Numbered from the stretch's first letter, positions 50,061 through 59,910 are shown. The stretch is DNA of 64,000 nt from Lactobacillus sp. YT155 (GCF_030504545.1 NZ_JAUKWP010000005.1:104453-168452); one strand, 5' to 3'. Numbers and translations are program-made. The notes: generated from the sequence alone by a model not told the origin.

Positions 50061-50990
50061 ATGGTCAAATATCTAGCAAAAAGAATATCCTTTTTAGTTC
50101 TGACGTTGTTTCTTGTCGCATCAATCACCTTCTTCTTAATGAAACTGATGCCAGGTACACCCTTTAGTAATCAAGCAAAACTCAGCCCAGAACAATTGGA
50201 TATTTTAAACAAACAATACGGTCTTGATAAGCCGGTATTCATTCAGTATCTAAGTTACTTATGGAATATGGTTCAAGGAAATCTTGGAACATCCTTCCAA
50301 TTCAATAATCAAGCAGTTACTAGCATTATTCTCGAACGTATGGGTCCTTCATTACAACTTGGATCTCAAGCAATGCTCTTTGGTTCATTCTTCGGAATTA
50401 TCCTTGGTGCCATTGCCGCTATTAAAAAGAACACATGGGTTGATAGTGTAGCTACTTTCTTCTCAATTCTAGGAATTTCCATTCCCAGTTTCGTGTTGGC
50501 GGTACTCTTACAGTACTTCCTAGCCTTTAAGTTAAATCTTTTCCCAGTTGCTTTGTGGGATGGTTGGAATTCTTCAATCTTGCCATCACTAGCTTTAGCC
50601 GTAGCACCACTAGCTAACGTTGCTCGTTTCATGAGAACTGAGATGGTTGACGTCTTGAGTAGCGATTACATTACCCTTTCTAAATCAAAAGGTAATTCTA
50701 AGTGGCAAACAGTTGCCAAACACGCACTTAGAAACTCATTAATTCCAGCTGTTACCATCATCGGACCAATGACAGTTAACTTAATGACTGGATCACTTGT
50801 TGTAGAAAACATCTTCACCGTTCCTGGAATTGGTGAACAATTCGTTAAGTCAATTATGACTAACGACTACCCAACTATCATGGGTCTAACAATTTTCTAC
50901 TCATTCTTATTAACAGTAGTTATTTTAATCGTCGACATTCTCTATGGAATTATCGACCCAAGAATCAGATTAAACGAAGGAGGAAAGTAA
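50061..50990 (+). CDS. oppB: Oligopeptide ABC transporter permease OppB
   Basis: 309 residues from the ATG at 50061, with AAGGAG 8 bases upstream. Six helices; start YLAKRISFLVLTLFLVASITFFLMKLMPGTPF, and EAA-type loop SKGNSKWQTVAKHALRNSLIPAVTIIG. It forms the pore with OppC. Confidence 0.94.
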   Translation: MVKYLAKRISFLVLTLFLVASITFFLMKLMPGTPFSNQAKLSPEQLDILNKQYGLDKPVFIQYLSYLWNMVQGNLGTSFQFNNQAVTSIILERMGPSLQLGSQAMLFGSFFGIILGAIAAIKKNTWVDSVATFFSILGISIPSFVLAVLLQYFLAFKLNLFPVALWDGWNSSILPSLALAVAPLANVARFMRTEMVDVLSSDYITLSKSKGNSKWQTVAKHALRNSLIPAVTIIGPMTVNLMTGSLVVENIFTVPGIGEQFVKSIMTNDYPTIMGLTIFYSFLLTVVILIVDILYGIIDPRIRLNEGGK

Positions 50991-50991
50991 A

Positions 50992-51996
50992 GTGGAGATT
51001 AGTAAAGATAAATTCAAATTAGCTAAAAAAGATACTCATCTAGAACAAGAAAAAATTAGCACTCCATCTTTGACCTTCTTCCAAGATGCTGTCAGACGTC
51101 TCAAGAAAAATAAAGTGGCAATGTTTGCTTTGGGATTATTAGTTTTAATTATTGCGCTAGCAGTTACTGCCCCAATAATTTCACCTCAAGATCCAAATGC
51201 ACAAAACATTAAATATGCTAACTTACCTCCAAAAATCGGTTCAGGGAACATCCCTGGTTTTTCAGGTGAATTAACTTCTCAAAGCGGTGCTAAATATGAT
51301 GCATACGCAGGTTTACCTAGCGATAAAACTTTCATCTTAGGAACTGATTACCTAGGACGTGATCTCTTATCACGTGTGCTTCATGGAACTAGACTTTCTC
51401 TATTAATTGCTTTATTAGCGACTCTGGTCGATCTGCTGATTGGTGTTCCATACGGAATAGTCTCCGGATGGAAAGGCGGCGTCCTCGATACCGTCATGCA
51501 GCGTATTATTGAAGTTATTTCTTCAGTACCTACTCTAGTTGTTGTTGTTTTAATGTTACTGGTTCTAAAACCAGGACTACTATCCATTGTTCTGGCCATC
51601 TCGTTTACGGGATGGGTCACGATGGCCCGGCTGGTCAGGGCGCAAACACTGCAGCTAAAGGAATTAGAATTTGTCATGGCCGCGCAAACCTTAGGTGAGT
51701 CATCATTTAAGATAGCTATGAAACATTTAATTCCTAACCTATCGTCAGTTATTATCATTCAAACAATGTTCACCATTCCAACTGCTATTTTCTTCGAAGC
51801 TTTCTTAAGTTTCATCGGAATTGGAATGCCTGCACCAAACGCATCATTAGGAACACTCTTATCAGATGGACAAAAAGCCTTTAGATTCTTCCCATATCAA
51901 ATGTGGATTCCGGCTATTGTCTTGAGTGTGATTATGATCGCAGCTAATTTACTAGGTGACGGATTAAGAGATGCTTTTGATCCGAAATCAGAATAG
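50992..51996 (+). CDS. oppC: Oligopeptide ABC transporter permease OppC
   Basis: 334 residues. GTG start at 50992 with AGGAGGAAAG upstream, one base after the oppB stop. Six helices and the FILGTDYLGRDLLSRVLHGTRLS signature. A stretch around 51420-51680 uses GC-rich codons (CTG, GGC, CGG, GCG, AGG) unlike the rest of the window; 51601-51660 is 60% GC. The reading frame is intact. Confidence 0.94.
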   Translation: MEISKDKFKLAKKDTHLEQEKISTPSLTFFQDAVRRLKKNKVAMFALGLLVLIIALAVTAPIISPQDPNAQNIKYANLPPKIGSGNIPGFSGELTSQSGAKYDAYAGLPSDKTFILGTDYLGRDLLSRVLHGTRLSLLIALLATLVDLLIGVPYGIVSGWKGGVLDTVMQRIIEVISSVPTLVVVVLMLLVLKPGLLSIVLAISFTGWVTMARLVRAQTLQLKELEFVMAAQTLGESSFKIAMKHLIPNLSSVIIIQTMFTIPTAIFFEAFLSFIGIGMPAPNASLGTLLSDGQKAFRFFPYQMWIPAIVLSVIMIAANLLGDGLRDAFDPKSE

Positions 51997-52008
51997 GGGG
52001 TTTTGACA

Positions 52009-53049
52009 ATGGAAAGTATATTAAAAGTTAAAGACTTATGTGTTAATTTTGCGACTTATGCTGGAACTGTCAACGCCATCCGTGATGTCTCCTTTGAATT
52101 ACATAAAGGTGAAACACTTGCTATCGTTGGTGAGTCAGGTTCTGGTAAATCCGTAACCGTAAGAAGTATCATGCAACTCTTAGATAGAAATGCTGATATT
52201 GCTTCTGGTGAAATTATCTATAATGGACAAGACTTGTTGAAATATTCCGAAAAGAAAATGAATGATGTCAGAGGACATGATATCTCAATGATTTTCCAAG
52301 ATCCAATGACTTCATTAGACCCAACTATGTCGATTGGGAAACAAGTAGCCGAACCACTATTGATTCATACTAAGATTTCTAAAAAAGAAGCGATTGAAAA
52401 AGCAATCGAAACTTTACAACTAGTTGGTATCGACAATGCACGTGAACGTATCAATGACTACCCTCATCAATTCTCTGGTGGGCAACGTCAAAGAATTGTT
52501 ATCGCCATTGCGATTATCGGAAGTCCTGATATTCTAATTGCCGACGAACCAACAACGGCTCTAGATGTTACTGTTCAATCACAAATTATTGATTTGTTAA
52601 AAGACATTCAAAAGAAATTGAAAATGTCGATTATCTTTATCACCCATGACTTGGGAGTTGTGGCTGGAATTGCCGATCGAGTTGAAGTTATGTATGCCGG
52701 AAAGATTATCGAGTATGGGGAAGTTAACGAGATATTCTTCAATCCTAAACATCCCTACACATGGGGCTTACTTGACTCAATGCCTACCTTGAATGTCAAA
52801 GAACGTTTGAACTACATTCCAGGTACTCCTCCTGACTTGATTGATCCAGCACCAGGAGATGCATTTGCACCAAGAAACGAATTTGCTCTAGACATTGACT
52901 TTGAACAAATGCCACCGTTCTTTGAAGTATCAAAGACTCACTTTGCTGCTACTTGGTTGCTAGATCCAAATGCACCAAAGGTCACTCCACCGGCATCAAT
53001 TGTTGCACGTCAAAAAGAATTTAAAAAATTAACAAAGGCTGGTGAATAA
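52009..53049 (+). CDS. oppD: Oligopeptide ABC transporter ATPase OppD
   Basis: 346 residues from the ATG at 52009 with AGGGGG 8 bases upstream. Walker [10 protein letters not shown], signature [17 protein letters not shown], Walker [15 protein letters not shown]. The C-terminal oligopeptide-type extension ([25 protein letters not shown]) lacks the Cys cluster common in OppD proteins. It energises peptide import together with OppF. Confidence 0.94.
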   Translation: MESILKVKDLCVNFATYAGTVNAIRDVSFELHKGETLAIVGESGSGKSVTVRSIMQLLDRNADIASGEIIYNGQDLLKYSEKKMNDVRGHDISMIFQDPMTSLDPTMSIGKQVAEPLLIHTKISKKEAIEKAIETLQLVGIDNARERINDYPHQFSGGQRQRIVIAIAIIGSPDILIADEPTTALDVTVQSQIIDLLKDIQKKLKMSIIFITHDLGVVAGIADRVEVMYAGKIIEYGEVNEIFFNPKHPYTWGLLDSMPTLNVKERLNYIPGTPPDLIDPAPGDAFAPRNEFALDIDFEQMPPFFEVSKTHFAATWLLDPNAPKVTPPASIVARQKEFKKLTKAGE

Positions 53050-53050
53050 C

Positions 53051-53971
53051 ATGACTAAGAAAAAAGCAATCATTGAAATCAGCCATTTAAATCAATTCTT
53101 TAACGTTGGTAAAGCCAATGAAGTTAAAGCTGTAAATGATGTTTCTTTAGAAATTTATGAGGGGGAAACATTAGGTCTTGTTGGGGAATCCGGTTCCGGT
53201 AAAAGTACTACCGGAAGAAGTATTCTACGTCTATACACACCAACCTCTGGCGATATTACCTTCGATGGTACAAACATTGCCAAGTTAAAAAACGGTAGTA
53301 AAGACATGTTAAAATTCCGTCGTAATATCCAAATGATTTTCCAGGATCCATATGCATCATTGAATCCTAGAATGAAAGTTAAAGATATTATTGCCGAAGG
53401 TTTAGACATTCATGGTCTAGTTAGTTCTAAACAAGAACGTGATACCAAAGTTAATGAGCTTCTTCAAGAAGTTGGTTTAAACCCTGATCACGCAACTAGA
53501 TATCCTCATGAGTTCTCTGGTGGACAACGTCAAAGAATCGGGATTGCTAGAGCACTAGCAGTTGACCCTAAAGTCATTGTTGCTGACGAAGCTATCTCAG
53601 CGCTTGACGTTTCTATTCAAGCTCAAGTCGTTAACTTGATGCAAGATATCCAAGAGAAAAAAGGTATCACTTACCTCTTTATCGCACATGACCTTTCAAT
53701 GGTTAAATACATCAGTGATCGAATTGCTGTTATGCAACGTGGACGAATCGTCGAATTATCGACAGCGGAAGAGATTTACGAAAATCCGCTTCATCCATAT
53801 ACCAAGAGTTTGTTATCAGCAATTCCTCAACCAGATCCAATTGTGGAATCTAAACGAGTACATACGAAGTTTGATGCTCCAGAAGTTGAACCAACTGATA
53901 ATACCTTGAGAGAACTCCTTCCCGGACATTTCGTATATTGTTCAGAAGAAGAAGCAAAACAATTAGTATAA
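53051..53971 (+). CDS. oppF: Oligopeptide ABC transporter ATPase OppF
   Basis: 306 residues from the ATG at 53051, one base past the oppD stop; a GTG at 53042 is possible but less likely. Walker [10 protein letters not shown], signature [17 protein letters not shown], Walker [15 protein letters not shown], and the C-terminal opp/dpp extension ending [15 protein letters not shown]. It is the last gene of oppABCDF. Confidence 0.94.
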   Translation: MTKKKAIIEISHLNQFFNVGKANEVKAVNDVSLEIYEGETLGLVGESGSGKSTTGRSILRLYTPTSGDITFDGTNIAKLKNGSKDMLKFRRNIQMIFQDPYASLNPRMKVKDIIAEGLDIHGLVSSKQERDTKVNELLQEVGLNPDHATRYPHEFSGGQRQRIGIARALAVDPKVIVADEAISALDVSIQAQVVNLMQDIQEKKGITYLFIAHDLSMVKYISDRIAVMQRGRIVELSTAEEIYENPLHPYTKSLLSAIPQPDPIVESKRVHTKFDAPEVEPTDNTLRELLPGHFVYCSEEEAKQLV

Positions 53972-53975
53972 ACAA

Positions 53976-54004
53976 AAAAACAGCCATTGATTGGCTGTTT
54001 TTTT
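53976..54004. terminator. Terminator of the opp operon
   Basis: Stem AAAAACAGCCA / TGGCTGTTTTT with a 5-base loop. The convergent BI-1 gene ends 15 bases further. Confidence 0.88.
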
Positions 54005-54019
54005 ATTGCTTATATTTAA

Positions 54020-54811
54020 TTATCTTCTACTGTTACCAAGTAATCTCAAGATTGCCATGAACAAGTTAATGAAGTCTAAGTATAAGTCCATTGCACTACT
54101 TAGAGCTAATAACCACCATGAAACATTGCTATCAGGTTCACTATCACGATACTTAGCTAAGAAAGTAACCTTAATCATTTGATTATCATAAATTGTGTAA
54201 AGTGTGAAAATCAAAATTGTAGCAAGTAAAATCCCGATTGTAAGCCAGCTATTTTGCACAAAGTAACTGATAACTATCATGACGATTAAAGCTAACAAGG
54301 CTCCTAATAATGGACCACCCCAAGTCGAATAGTTCTTCTTAGTTACTAATCCATAAACAGCAGTAGTGAAGTAAATTATTGAAGTAACACCTAAGGCTTC
54401 ATAAACTACAAATGGTTCATAAAGATATGGAACTGCCCCAAGTGGAACCGCAATAATAGCAATTATCACTAACGTGAACAACAAGCTCAATGGAACTGAC
54501 TCTGTCTTCATTGCTCGATTGATTAAAGCAAAGACTGCAAAAATTAAAATAATTGCTGGAATTCCAGCAGCAGCAAAGAGTGTTGATGTTATTGTGTAAA
54601 GCAACTCTGGTTGTGTTGATAAGAACCAAGCAATCGCCCCAGTGATAGCTAATTCAATAATGAAAATTAAGTAAGTTCTTGCCACATGTTTTTTCAAAGG
54701 AGCAAGTTCACTTTGTTCGGCTTGAATACCTTTAGCATCGGTTACATAGCCGAATTTATCCATAATTCCGGATTCTTCTTTTTTATTTAAATCGTTTAAA
54801 TCTTTTGCCAT
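54020..54811 (-). CDS. Bax inhibitor-1/YccA family membrane protein
   Basis: 263 residues. A hydrophilic N-terminus of about 40 residues is followed by seven helices. The loop FTLYTIYDNQMIK and the end ALSSAMDLYLDFINLFMAILRLLG are BI-1 hallmarks. Bacterial BI-1 proteins are pH-sensitive calcium-leak channels or stress proteins. The position is monocistronic. Confidence 0.88.
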   Translation of the reverse strand: MAKDLNDLNKKEESGIMDKFGYVTDAKGIQAEQSELAPLKKHVARTYLIFIIELAITGAIAWFLSTQPELLYTITSTLFAAAGIPAIILIFAVFALINRAMKTESVPLSLLFTLVIIAIIAVPLGAVPYLYEPFVVYEALGVTSIIYFTTAVYGLVTKKNYSTWGGPLLGALLALIVMIVISYFVQNSWLTIGILLATILIFTLYTIYDNQMIKVTFLAKYRDSEPDSNVSWWLLALSSAMDLYLDFINLFMAILRLLGNSRR

Positions 54812-54911
54812 TTAAATTACCCCATTCTTAAATATAAGTAAATAATACTATATTTATATAAATAAGGATAGTATACCAACAATGACTTAGCTTTTCGTTA
54901 AGAACTTTTCA

Positions 54912-54920
54912 TGGTAATAT
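54912..54920 (+). promoter_or_regulatory. Extended -10 promoter of the hflX leader
   Basis: TGGTAATAT, an extended -10, places the start of transcription near 54927, just ahead of the leader-ORF ribosome site. Confidence 0.5.
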
Positions 54921-54949
54921 CAACTAGTTAAGAAAGGAAGGTGTTCATC

Positions 54950-55018
54950 ATGCGCACTTTAAGATTAGTAGATAAATATACAGTTTCATTAACCACTGGA
55001 AATATTAAAAGACATTAA
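54950..55018 (+). CDS. Leader peptide ORF upstream of hflX (22 residues)
   Basis: ATG at 54950 with a strong ribosome site AAAGGAAGG about 8 bases upstream. The product starts MRTLRLVDKYTVS and ends GNIKRH; it is basic. Its stop codon lies in the 5' arm of a hairpin that excludes another hairpin over the hflX ribosome site. This is the layout of antibiotic-induced translational attenuators. Confidence 0.65.
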   Translation: MRTLRLVDKYTVSLTTGNIKRH

Positions 55019-55048
55019 GCCTTCTAACCGTCGACTTAATGCAGACGG
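55013..55048 (+). promoter_or_regulatory. Mutually exclusive hairpins controlling hflX translation
   Basis: Hairpin 1: CATTAAG (55013-55019) with CTTAATG (55035-55041), a perfect 7-bp stem that includes the leader stop codon. Hairpin 2: CCGTC (55028-55032) with GACGG (55044-55048), the latter part of the hflX ribosome site GACGGAG. The 3' arm of hairpin 1 lies in the loop of hairpin 2, so only one can form. Confidence 0.6.
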
Positions 55049-55056
55049 AGAATTAT

Positions 55057-56313
55057 ATGACTGAAGAATATACAAAAGTAATAACGGGTGGTGTTAGTCA
55101 CCTACAAGAAGATTTCGACTATACAATGAGTGAATTAACTTCACTTTGTGAAGCCAACAATATGCAAGTTGTCGATAGTCTGACACAAAATCTAGATAAG
55201 ATTGTCACTGCAACCTATTTTGGTAAGGGAAAAGTCGAAGAACTAGAACATCTAGCTACCGAAAATGATGTCAAAATTGTCGTCATTAATGATGAATTGT
55301 CACCTTCTCAAATTAGAAATCTAGAAGAAAAAACTAAACTAACAGTTATCGATCGTACCGAATTAATTTTACAAGTTTTTGCTAGTCGTGCTCAAAGCAA
55401 GCAAGCTAAACTACAAGTTGAAATTGCTCAACTGCAATATGCCTTACCTAGAATTCACCCTTCTGGTAATCCACTTGATCAGCAACGTGGTGGTGGTACA
55501 ACAACTCGTGGAGCTGGTGAAACCAAACTTGAACTTGATCGCCGTGTAATTAGAAACCGGATCACTGCTTTGAAGAAGCAACTTGAAGACGTTGATAAGA
55601 ATATTGAAACCCAAAGCAAAAAACGTAAAACCAACACTTTACCTAATGTAGCTTTAGTCGGTTACACCAATGCCGGTAAATCAACTACCATGAATGCTTT
55701 ACTTGAAAAAAGCGTTAATGATAATGAGGATAGCAAAGTCTTTGAAAAAGATATGTTATTTGCCACTTTGGACACTTCTGTTAGAAACGTAACTTTGAGT
55801 GATAACACTAAATTCTTGTTATCTGATACAGTTGGATTCGTCAGCAAGTTGCCACATAACTTGGTTGATTCCTTCAAGACTACTTTGGCCGAAGCTAAAG
55901 ACGCTGACTTGATTATTCAAGTAGTTGATTACAGTGATCCTAACTTCCAAAAGACCATCGATGTTACTGAATCCACCTTAAAAGAAGTTGGAATTGTTAA
56001 CAAGCCAACAATTTTAGCATTTAATAAGACAGATTTGACCGCAGCCGAGTACCCTACAATCGAAGGAAATAACATCTATTATTCAGCTTTAGATGGTCAA
56101 TCAATCGACATGTTAATTGGTTTAATCAAAGAAAATATTTACAAAAACTTTCATCAAGAAACCTTCTTAATCCCTTACAATAAAGGTGATATCACTTCTT
56201 ACATCCTCGATAACCTCGAAGTTGTTTCAAAAGAATATGTAGATGAAGGTACTAAGTTGGAGCTAATCGTTAATTCAACTGAGTATGATAAATTATCAGA
56301 CTATCTCATTTAA
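55057..56313 (+). CDS. hflX: GTPase HflX, ribosome-splitting factor
   Basis: 418 residues from the ATG at 55057 with GGAG upstream; an ATG at 55039 lies inside the regulatory hairpins. N-terminal HflX domain (about residues 1-170, with RIHPSGNPLDQQRGGGTTTRGAGETKLELDRR), coiled linker, then a G domain: VGYTNAGKST, LSDTVGFVSKLPH, AFNKTD. HflX rescues stalled ribosomes under heat or antibiotic stress. The leader ORF upstream is unusual. Confidence 0.92.
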   Translation: MTEEYTKVITGGVSHLQEDFDYTMSELTSLCEANNMQVVDSLTQNLDKIVTATYFGKGKVEELEHLATENDVKIVVINDELSPSQIRNLEEKTKLTVIDRTELILQVFASRAQSKQAKLQVEIAQLQYALPRIHPSGNPLDQQRGGGTTTRGAGETKLELDRRVIRNRITALKKQLEDVDKNIETQSKKRKTNTLPNVALVGYTNAGKSTTMNALLEKSVNDNEDSKVFEKDMLFATLDTSVRNVTLSDNTKFLLSDTVGFVSKLPHNLVDSFKTTLAEAKDADLIIQVVDYSDPNFQKTIDVTESTLKEVGIVNKPTILAFNKTDLTAAEYPTIEGNNIYYSALDGQSIDMLIGLIKENIYKNFHQETFLIPYNKGDITSYILDNLEVVSKEYVDEGTKLELIVNSTEYDKLSDYLI

Positions 56314-56412
56314 CTAATAATTTATTCTAGAATAAAATCCAATTTAAGTGCGCCACTATCGGCTTTTTTTGATAAAATAAGTCTTGGGGGAAATAAATTC
56401 AAGGAGTCCATT

Positions 56413-56844
56413 ATGGAAAACCCACAGTTGCTACAAGATTATATTGAGATATATGTATCGGCAATTAAGTATCTTGAAGAATTAGTATCAAAGCCCACCC
56501 AAGAGTATGGTTTATCGTTCGAACAGTTTCTCATTTTGAAAGAAATATATGATGATAATTCCATAAGCTTAAAGGATATTGCGGCGAAAAGGGAAGTGAC
56601 TAGAGGCGCAATTTCTAGGCAAGCCGGAGTTCTAATTAGAAATAATTACATCCAACAAGAAATCGATCCCAGTGATCGTCGTCGCATGATTCTACATGTT
56701 ACCGATGATGGCCAAAAAGTTGTTGAAAACTTAATGCCAAAAATCAGCAAACGCTTCTACTCCTGGATCGATCGCTTCGGCGAAGATAAGGCAAAAGAAT
56801 TACTTTCTTTAATGACTGAATTTAAAGAAAAAATCATGGATTAA
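56413..56844 (+). CDS. MarR family transcriptional regulator
   Basis: 143 residues. Winged helix with LKDIAAKREVTRGAISRQAGVLIRNNYIQQEIDPSDRRRMILHVTDDGQKV, including the DRR wing. It probably responds to phenolic or oxidative signals and controls neighbours, perhaps the YagU/GPH genes that follow. Ribosome site CAAGGAG. Confidence 0.9.
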   Translation: MENPQLLQDYIEIYVSAIKYLEELVSKPTQEYGLSFEQFLILKEIYDDNSISLKDIAAKREVTRGAISRQAGVLIRNNYIQQEIDPSDRRRMILHVTDDGQKVVENLMPKISKRFYSWIDRFGEDKAKELLSLMTEFKEKIMD

Positions 56845-56847
56845 GGG

Positions 56848-56871
56848 ACACCTTCAGGTGTCTTTTTTTTG
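56848..56871 (+). terminator. Terminator of the marR gene
   Basis: Stem GACACC / GGTGTC with loop TTCA, then T8. Confidence 0.8.
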
Positions 56872-56938
56872 AGCCAAATATAAGAATTTTGTGGCAACAA
56901 CCTTTATAATTAAAGAATACTTATAAAGAGGTGATTCG

Positions 56939-57439
56939 ATGTCTAAAAAAATAAATTTAAAAGCTGCTATTATCGCTGGAACTGCTGCAGGAGTGGTCTC
57001 TGGTCTAGTTAAATTAGGATGGGAAAATATTTTACCTCCTCGAACTCCTGAAAGAAACAAAACTAATCCGCCGCAAAAAATGCTGGAACAATTTGGTGTC
57101 CCTGAAAAAGTCACTCATGCTACTTACACCTATTCTGGTGAAAAGTTGCCTTATGTGAGTTACATTATTCACTTTGGATTCTCTATTTCTTTTGGAATAA
57201 TTTACGAAGTTCTAGCTGAATACAAATCATTTATTAAAGTTGGACAAGGAACAATTTTTGGCTTGGCTGTCTGGATAACCTATCATCTATTCGTCATGCC
57301 CGCTATGAAAACTGTCCCATCTGCTAAAGATCAACCAATGGAGGAACACATCTCCGAAGCCTTAGGACATATGGCTTGGATGTGGACGAACGATATTGTC
57401 GGCCAAGAATTATATCGTCGCTTAACTACTAAGAAATAA
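56939..57439 (+). CDS. YagU family membrane protein
   Basis: 166 residues. Start KAAIIAGTAAGVVSGLVKLGWENILPPRTPERNKTNPP, then YIIHFGFSISFGIIYEVLAE, GLAVWITYHLFVMPAMKT and HMAWMWTNDIV, matching the YagU (DUF1440) family of inner membrane proteins, linked to acid tolerance in enterobacteria. The start of the next gene directly follows its stop. Confidence 0.85.
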   Translation: MSKKINLKAAIIAGTAAGVVSGLVKLGWENILPPRTPERNKTNPPQKMLEQFGVPEKVTHATYTYSGEKLPYVSYIIHFGFSISFGIIYEVLAEYKSFIKVGQGTIFGLAVWITYHLFVMPAMKTVPSAKDQPMEEHISEALGHMAWMWTNDIVGQELYRRLTTKK

Positions 57440-58759
57440 ATGAATAATCAACCTTGGCAAACTCGTTGGCCTGAAAGAATCAGTTATGGACTAAGTGATG
57501 CTGCCGACAACTTAGTCTTTCAAATGATGACGATGTATCTGTTGTTTTTCTATACAGATATCTTCAAACTTCAGCCCGAAGATGTTGCCATTTTATTTGT
57601 TGTTGCTCGCTTTGCAGACGTTATCGAGAGTTTATTAATCGGAATTATGATTGATAAAACCAAAACCCGTTGGGGTAAAAGTCGTCCGTTCTTTCTATGG
57701 TTCGCCTTCCCATATGTTATCTTTGCTGTCTTAACCTTTTTGACACCTAATTTCACCTACGATTGGAAATTAGTTTGGGCCTACGTAACTTATCTAGGTT
57801 TAGGATTCTTTTATACCGCAGTTAATCTACCAATCACGTCAATTCTGCCAACTATGACACAAAACGACCGTGAAATCACCTTATTAGGCGTTATCAGACA
57901 ATTCTTTGGAAGTTCTGTCCAAATCATCGTTTCGGTTTTTGCACCCTTATTAGTGCTATTTTTTGGACATGGTAATCAACAACATGGTTATTTCTTAACC
58001 GTTGTTACTTTCGGAATTATTTCGTTAGTTTTAATTCTAAATACTTTTTTTCAAGTTAAAGAAAGATTTCATGACCAAAACGCTTCATATAAATCGCTTA
58101 AAGAAACTTTTTCTATGCTTAAGAAAAATCATCCCTGGATTATTATCTCCATCGTTATTTTTCTTTACTGGCTAACTACGGCTATCAAAAATCAAACGAC
58201 CATTTATTATTTCAAATACGTAATTGATCGTGCCGACTTAGTTCCGCTAGCTAACAGTTTCACTTTAGCCGCCTTAGTCGGTGTGGTTCTTATCTACCCG
58301 CTCTCAAAGAAACTCGGTAATAAGAAGACTATGCAATTTGGAATTATCTTCGCATTGATTGGCCAATTAATTTTGGCATTAGCTGTTTACATGAATAACT
58401 TGCCAATTCTTTTCACCGGTACTTTTATCAATTCAATCGGCCATGGCTTCATTGTTGGCTTAGTTTCAGTGATGATTGCCGATACTATTAAGTTAGGAAC
58501 CGCCATGGGAATTCAAGCAGAAGGTGTCTTGGCATCAACTGACAACTTAGGTGTTAACCTAGGTTTAGGAATTGGTGGATTCATTACCGCTCAATCCTTT
58601 AGTTTTTCTGGATTTGTTGCCGGGCAAACTCAAAACCAAGCCACTATTGAAATGATTAATCTCAATTATGTAGCAATTCCAATTATTTTGTATTTGATTA
58701 TGTTCGCTGTTTTATTCTTCTACAATGAAAAAATCATCAACAAAAAAGCCTTCAACTAG
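57440..58759 (+). CDS. GPH family sugar:cation symporter (MFS superfamily)
   Basis: 439 residues, 12 helices. Start ISYGLSDAADNLVFQMMTMYLLFFYTDIF and GIMIDKTKTRWGKSRPFFLWFAFPY are GPH (glycoside-pentoside-hexuronide) signatures. Substrate unknown; pentosides, glycosides or glucuronides are typical. The ATG follows the yagU stop with no strong ribosome site, suggesting coupled translation. No sugar hydrolase gene is linked. Confidence 0.85.
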   Translation: MNNQPWQTRWPERISYGLSDAADNLVFQMMTMYLLFFYTDIFKLQPEDVAILFVVARFADVIESLLIGIMIDKTKTRWGKSRPFFLWFAFPYVIFAVLTFLTPNFTYDWKLVWAYVTYLGLGFFYTAVNLPITSILPTMTQNDREITLLGVIRQFFGSSVQIIVSVFAPLLVLFFGHGNQQHGYFLTVVTFGIISLVLILNTFFQVKERFHDQNASYKSLKETFSMLKKNHPWIIISIVIFLYWLTTAIKNQTTIYYFKYVIDRADLVPLANSFTLAALVGVVLIYPLSKKLGNKKTMQFGIIFALIGQLILALAVYMNNLPILFTGTFINSIGHGFIVGLVSVMIADTIKLGTAMGIQAEGVLASTDNLGVNLGLGIGGFITAQSFSFSGFVAGQTQNQATIEMINLNYVAIPIILYLIMFAVLFFYNEKIINKKAFN

Positions 58760-58775
58760 TGAAGGCTTTTTTTGA
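58744..58775. terminator. Bidirectional terminator with stop codon in the loop
   Basis: Stem AAGCCTTCA / TGAAGGCTT with loop ACTAG, which contains the GPH-gene TAG. T7 follows. Confidence 0.88.
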
Positions 58776-59828
58776 TTAAAGATTGATAAATTCATTTTTC
58801 TTATTTGTAAGTAGAACTACTTCACCTTGTTCATTTAGATAAACATCATCTTCAATTCTAACGCCACCTTTTTCAGGTAAATAGATTCCCGGCTCAATGG
58901 TGAAGACCATATTAGGTTTTAAAATTTCTGTACTAATTGTATTCACAGTTGGATATTCATGAACTTCTAGACCAAGTCCATGTCCAGTACTGTGGTTAAA
59001 GTATTGCCCATAACCATGTTCAGTTATATGATCACGAGCAGCTTTATCAACGTCTTTAAATTTCATTTCCAATTCGAGACTCTTAATAGCAGCTTCTTCG
59101 GCATTTTTAGTAACTTCATACACTTGGCGAAGTTCATCACTAATCTCACCAACAGCCACTGTTCTAGTAACATCTGAATAGTATTGATCAACCACAAACC
59201 CAAAATCCAAAACAATCAATTCATGATTGCCAATTAATTTATGTGAAGCGGTCCCATGTGGAAACGATGATCTAACTCCAGAAGCAACAATCGTCTCAAA
59301 AGCCGGTGCTTCTGCACCCATCTTTTTGCCCAAGTATTCAATTTCGGTGGCAATATCTAATTCTTTAACTCCTGGTTTGATGTAGTTAAGAATTTCATCA
59401 TAGACTTTGTCAGTTATTTGAGCAGCCCTGGAGATACATTCAATCTCTTCATCAGTCTTATACATCCGAAGTTTTTGAATGAGATTATCGGTGTAAATTA
59501 GTTCAACATTAGCGTCTAATAATTGTTTGGCGTCGCCAGCGGTGAAATCTTCAGCTTCAATAATAACTCGCTGAATTTCCTTACTTTTTAGAAATTCACT
59601 CAAGGCAGTTTTCTTACTATCAACAATTGTGAATGTTGGCGACTCTACCTTTATTTGTTCAAAAAATCTGCCATCAGTATAAATAAATTGTTCCTGTTCA
59701 CTAATGATTACAAAACCCGTATCACCTGTATAGTTAGCAATATAAAAGCGATTAGCTTGGTTATTAATAATCATCGCATCTGCTCGATTTTTGGTAATTT
59801 CTGCTCGTAGTTCATTTACTTTATCCAT
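58776..59828 (-). CDS. pepP: Xaa-Pro peptidase, M24 family
   Basis: 350 residues from the second ATG of a pair (59828), 5 bases after GGAGG. An N-terminal creatinase-like domain (1-125) is followed by the pita-bread domain with metal ligands: LDFGFVVDQYYSDVTRT (two Asp), HSTGHGLGLEVHEYP (His), TIEPGIYLPEKGGVRIEDDV (two Glu). It removes N-terminal residues before proline, or cleaves Xaa-Pro dipeptides. This suits proline-rich peptide use with the opp system. Confidence 0.9.
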   Translation of the reverse strand: MDKVNELRAEITKNRADAMIINNQANRFYIANYTGDTGFVIISEQEQFIYTDGRFFEQIKVESPTFTIVDSKKTALSEFLKSKEIQRVIIEAEDFTAGDAKQLLDANVELIYTDNLIQKLRMYKTDEEIECISRAAQITDKVYDEILNYIKPGVKELDIATEIEYLGKKMGAEAPAFETIVASGVRSSFPHGTASHKLIGNHELIVLDFGFVVDQYYSDVTRTVAVGEISDELRQVYEVTKNAEEAAIKSLELEMKFKDVDKAARDHITEHGYGQYFNHSTGHGLGLEVHEYPTVNTISTEILKPNMVFTIEPGIYLPEKGGVRIEDDVYLNEQGEVVLLTNKKNEFINL

Positions 59829-59872
59829 CATAGCCTCCTAATTGAATTATTTAAAAACTATCTTAACAATAA

Positions 59873-59905
59873 AAAAATAACTAAGAAAGTCTAAATACTC
59901 TCTTA
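59873..59905 (-). terminator. Terminator of the DUF1634 gene
   Basis: On the minus strand, AGCTAAGAG and CTTTCTTAGTT pair imperfectly and a T7 run follows, directly after the stop at 59911. Confidence 0.65.
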
Positions 59906-59910
59906 GCTAT

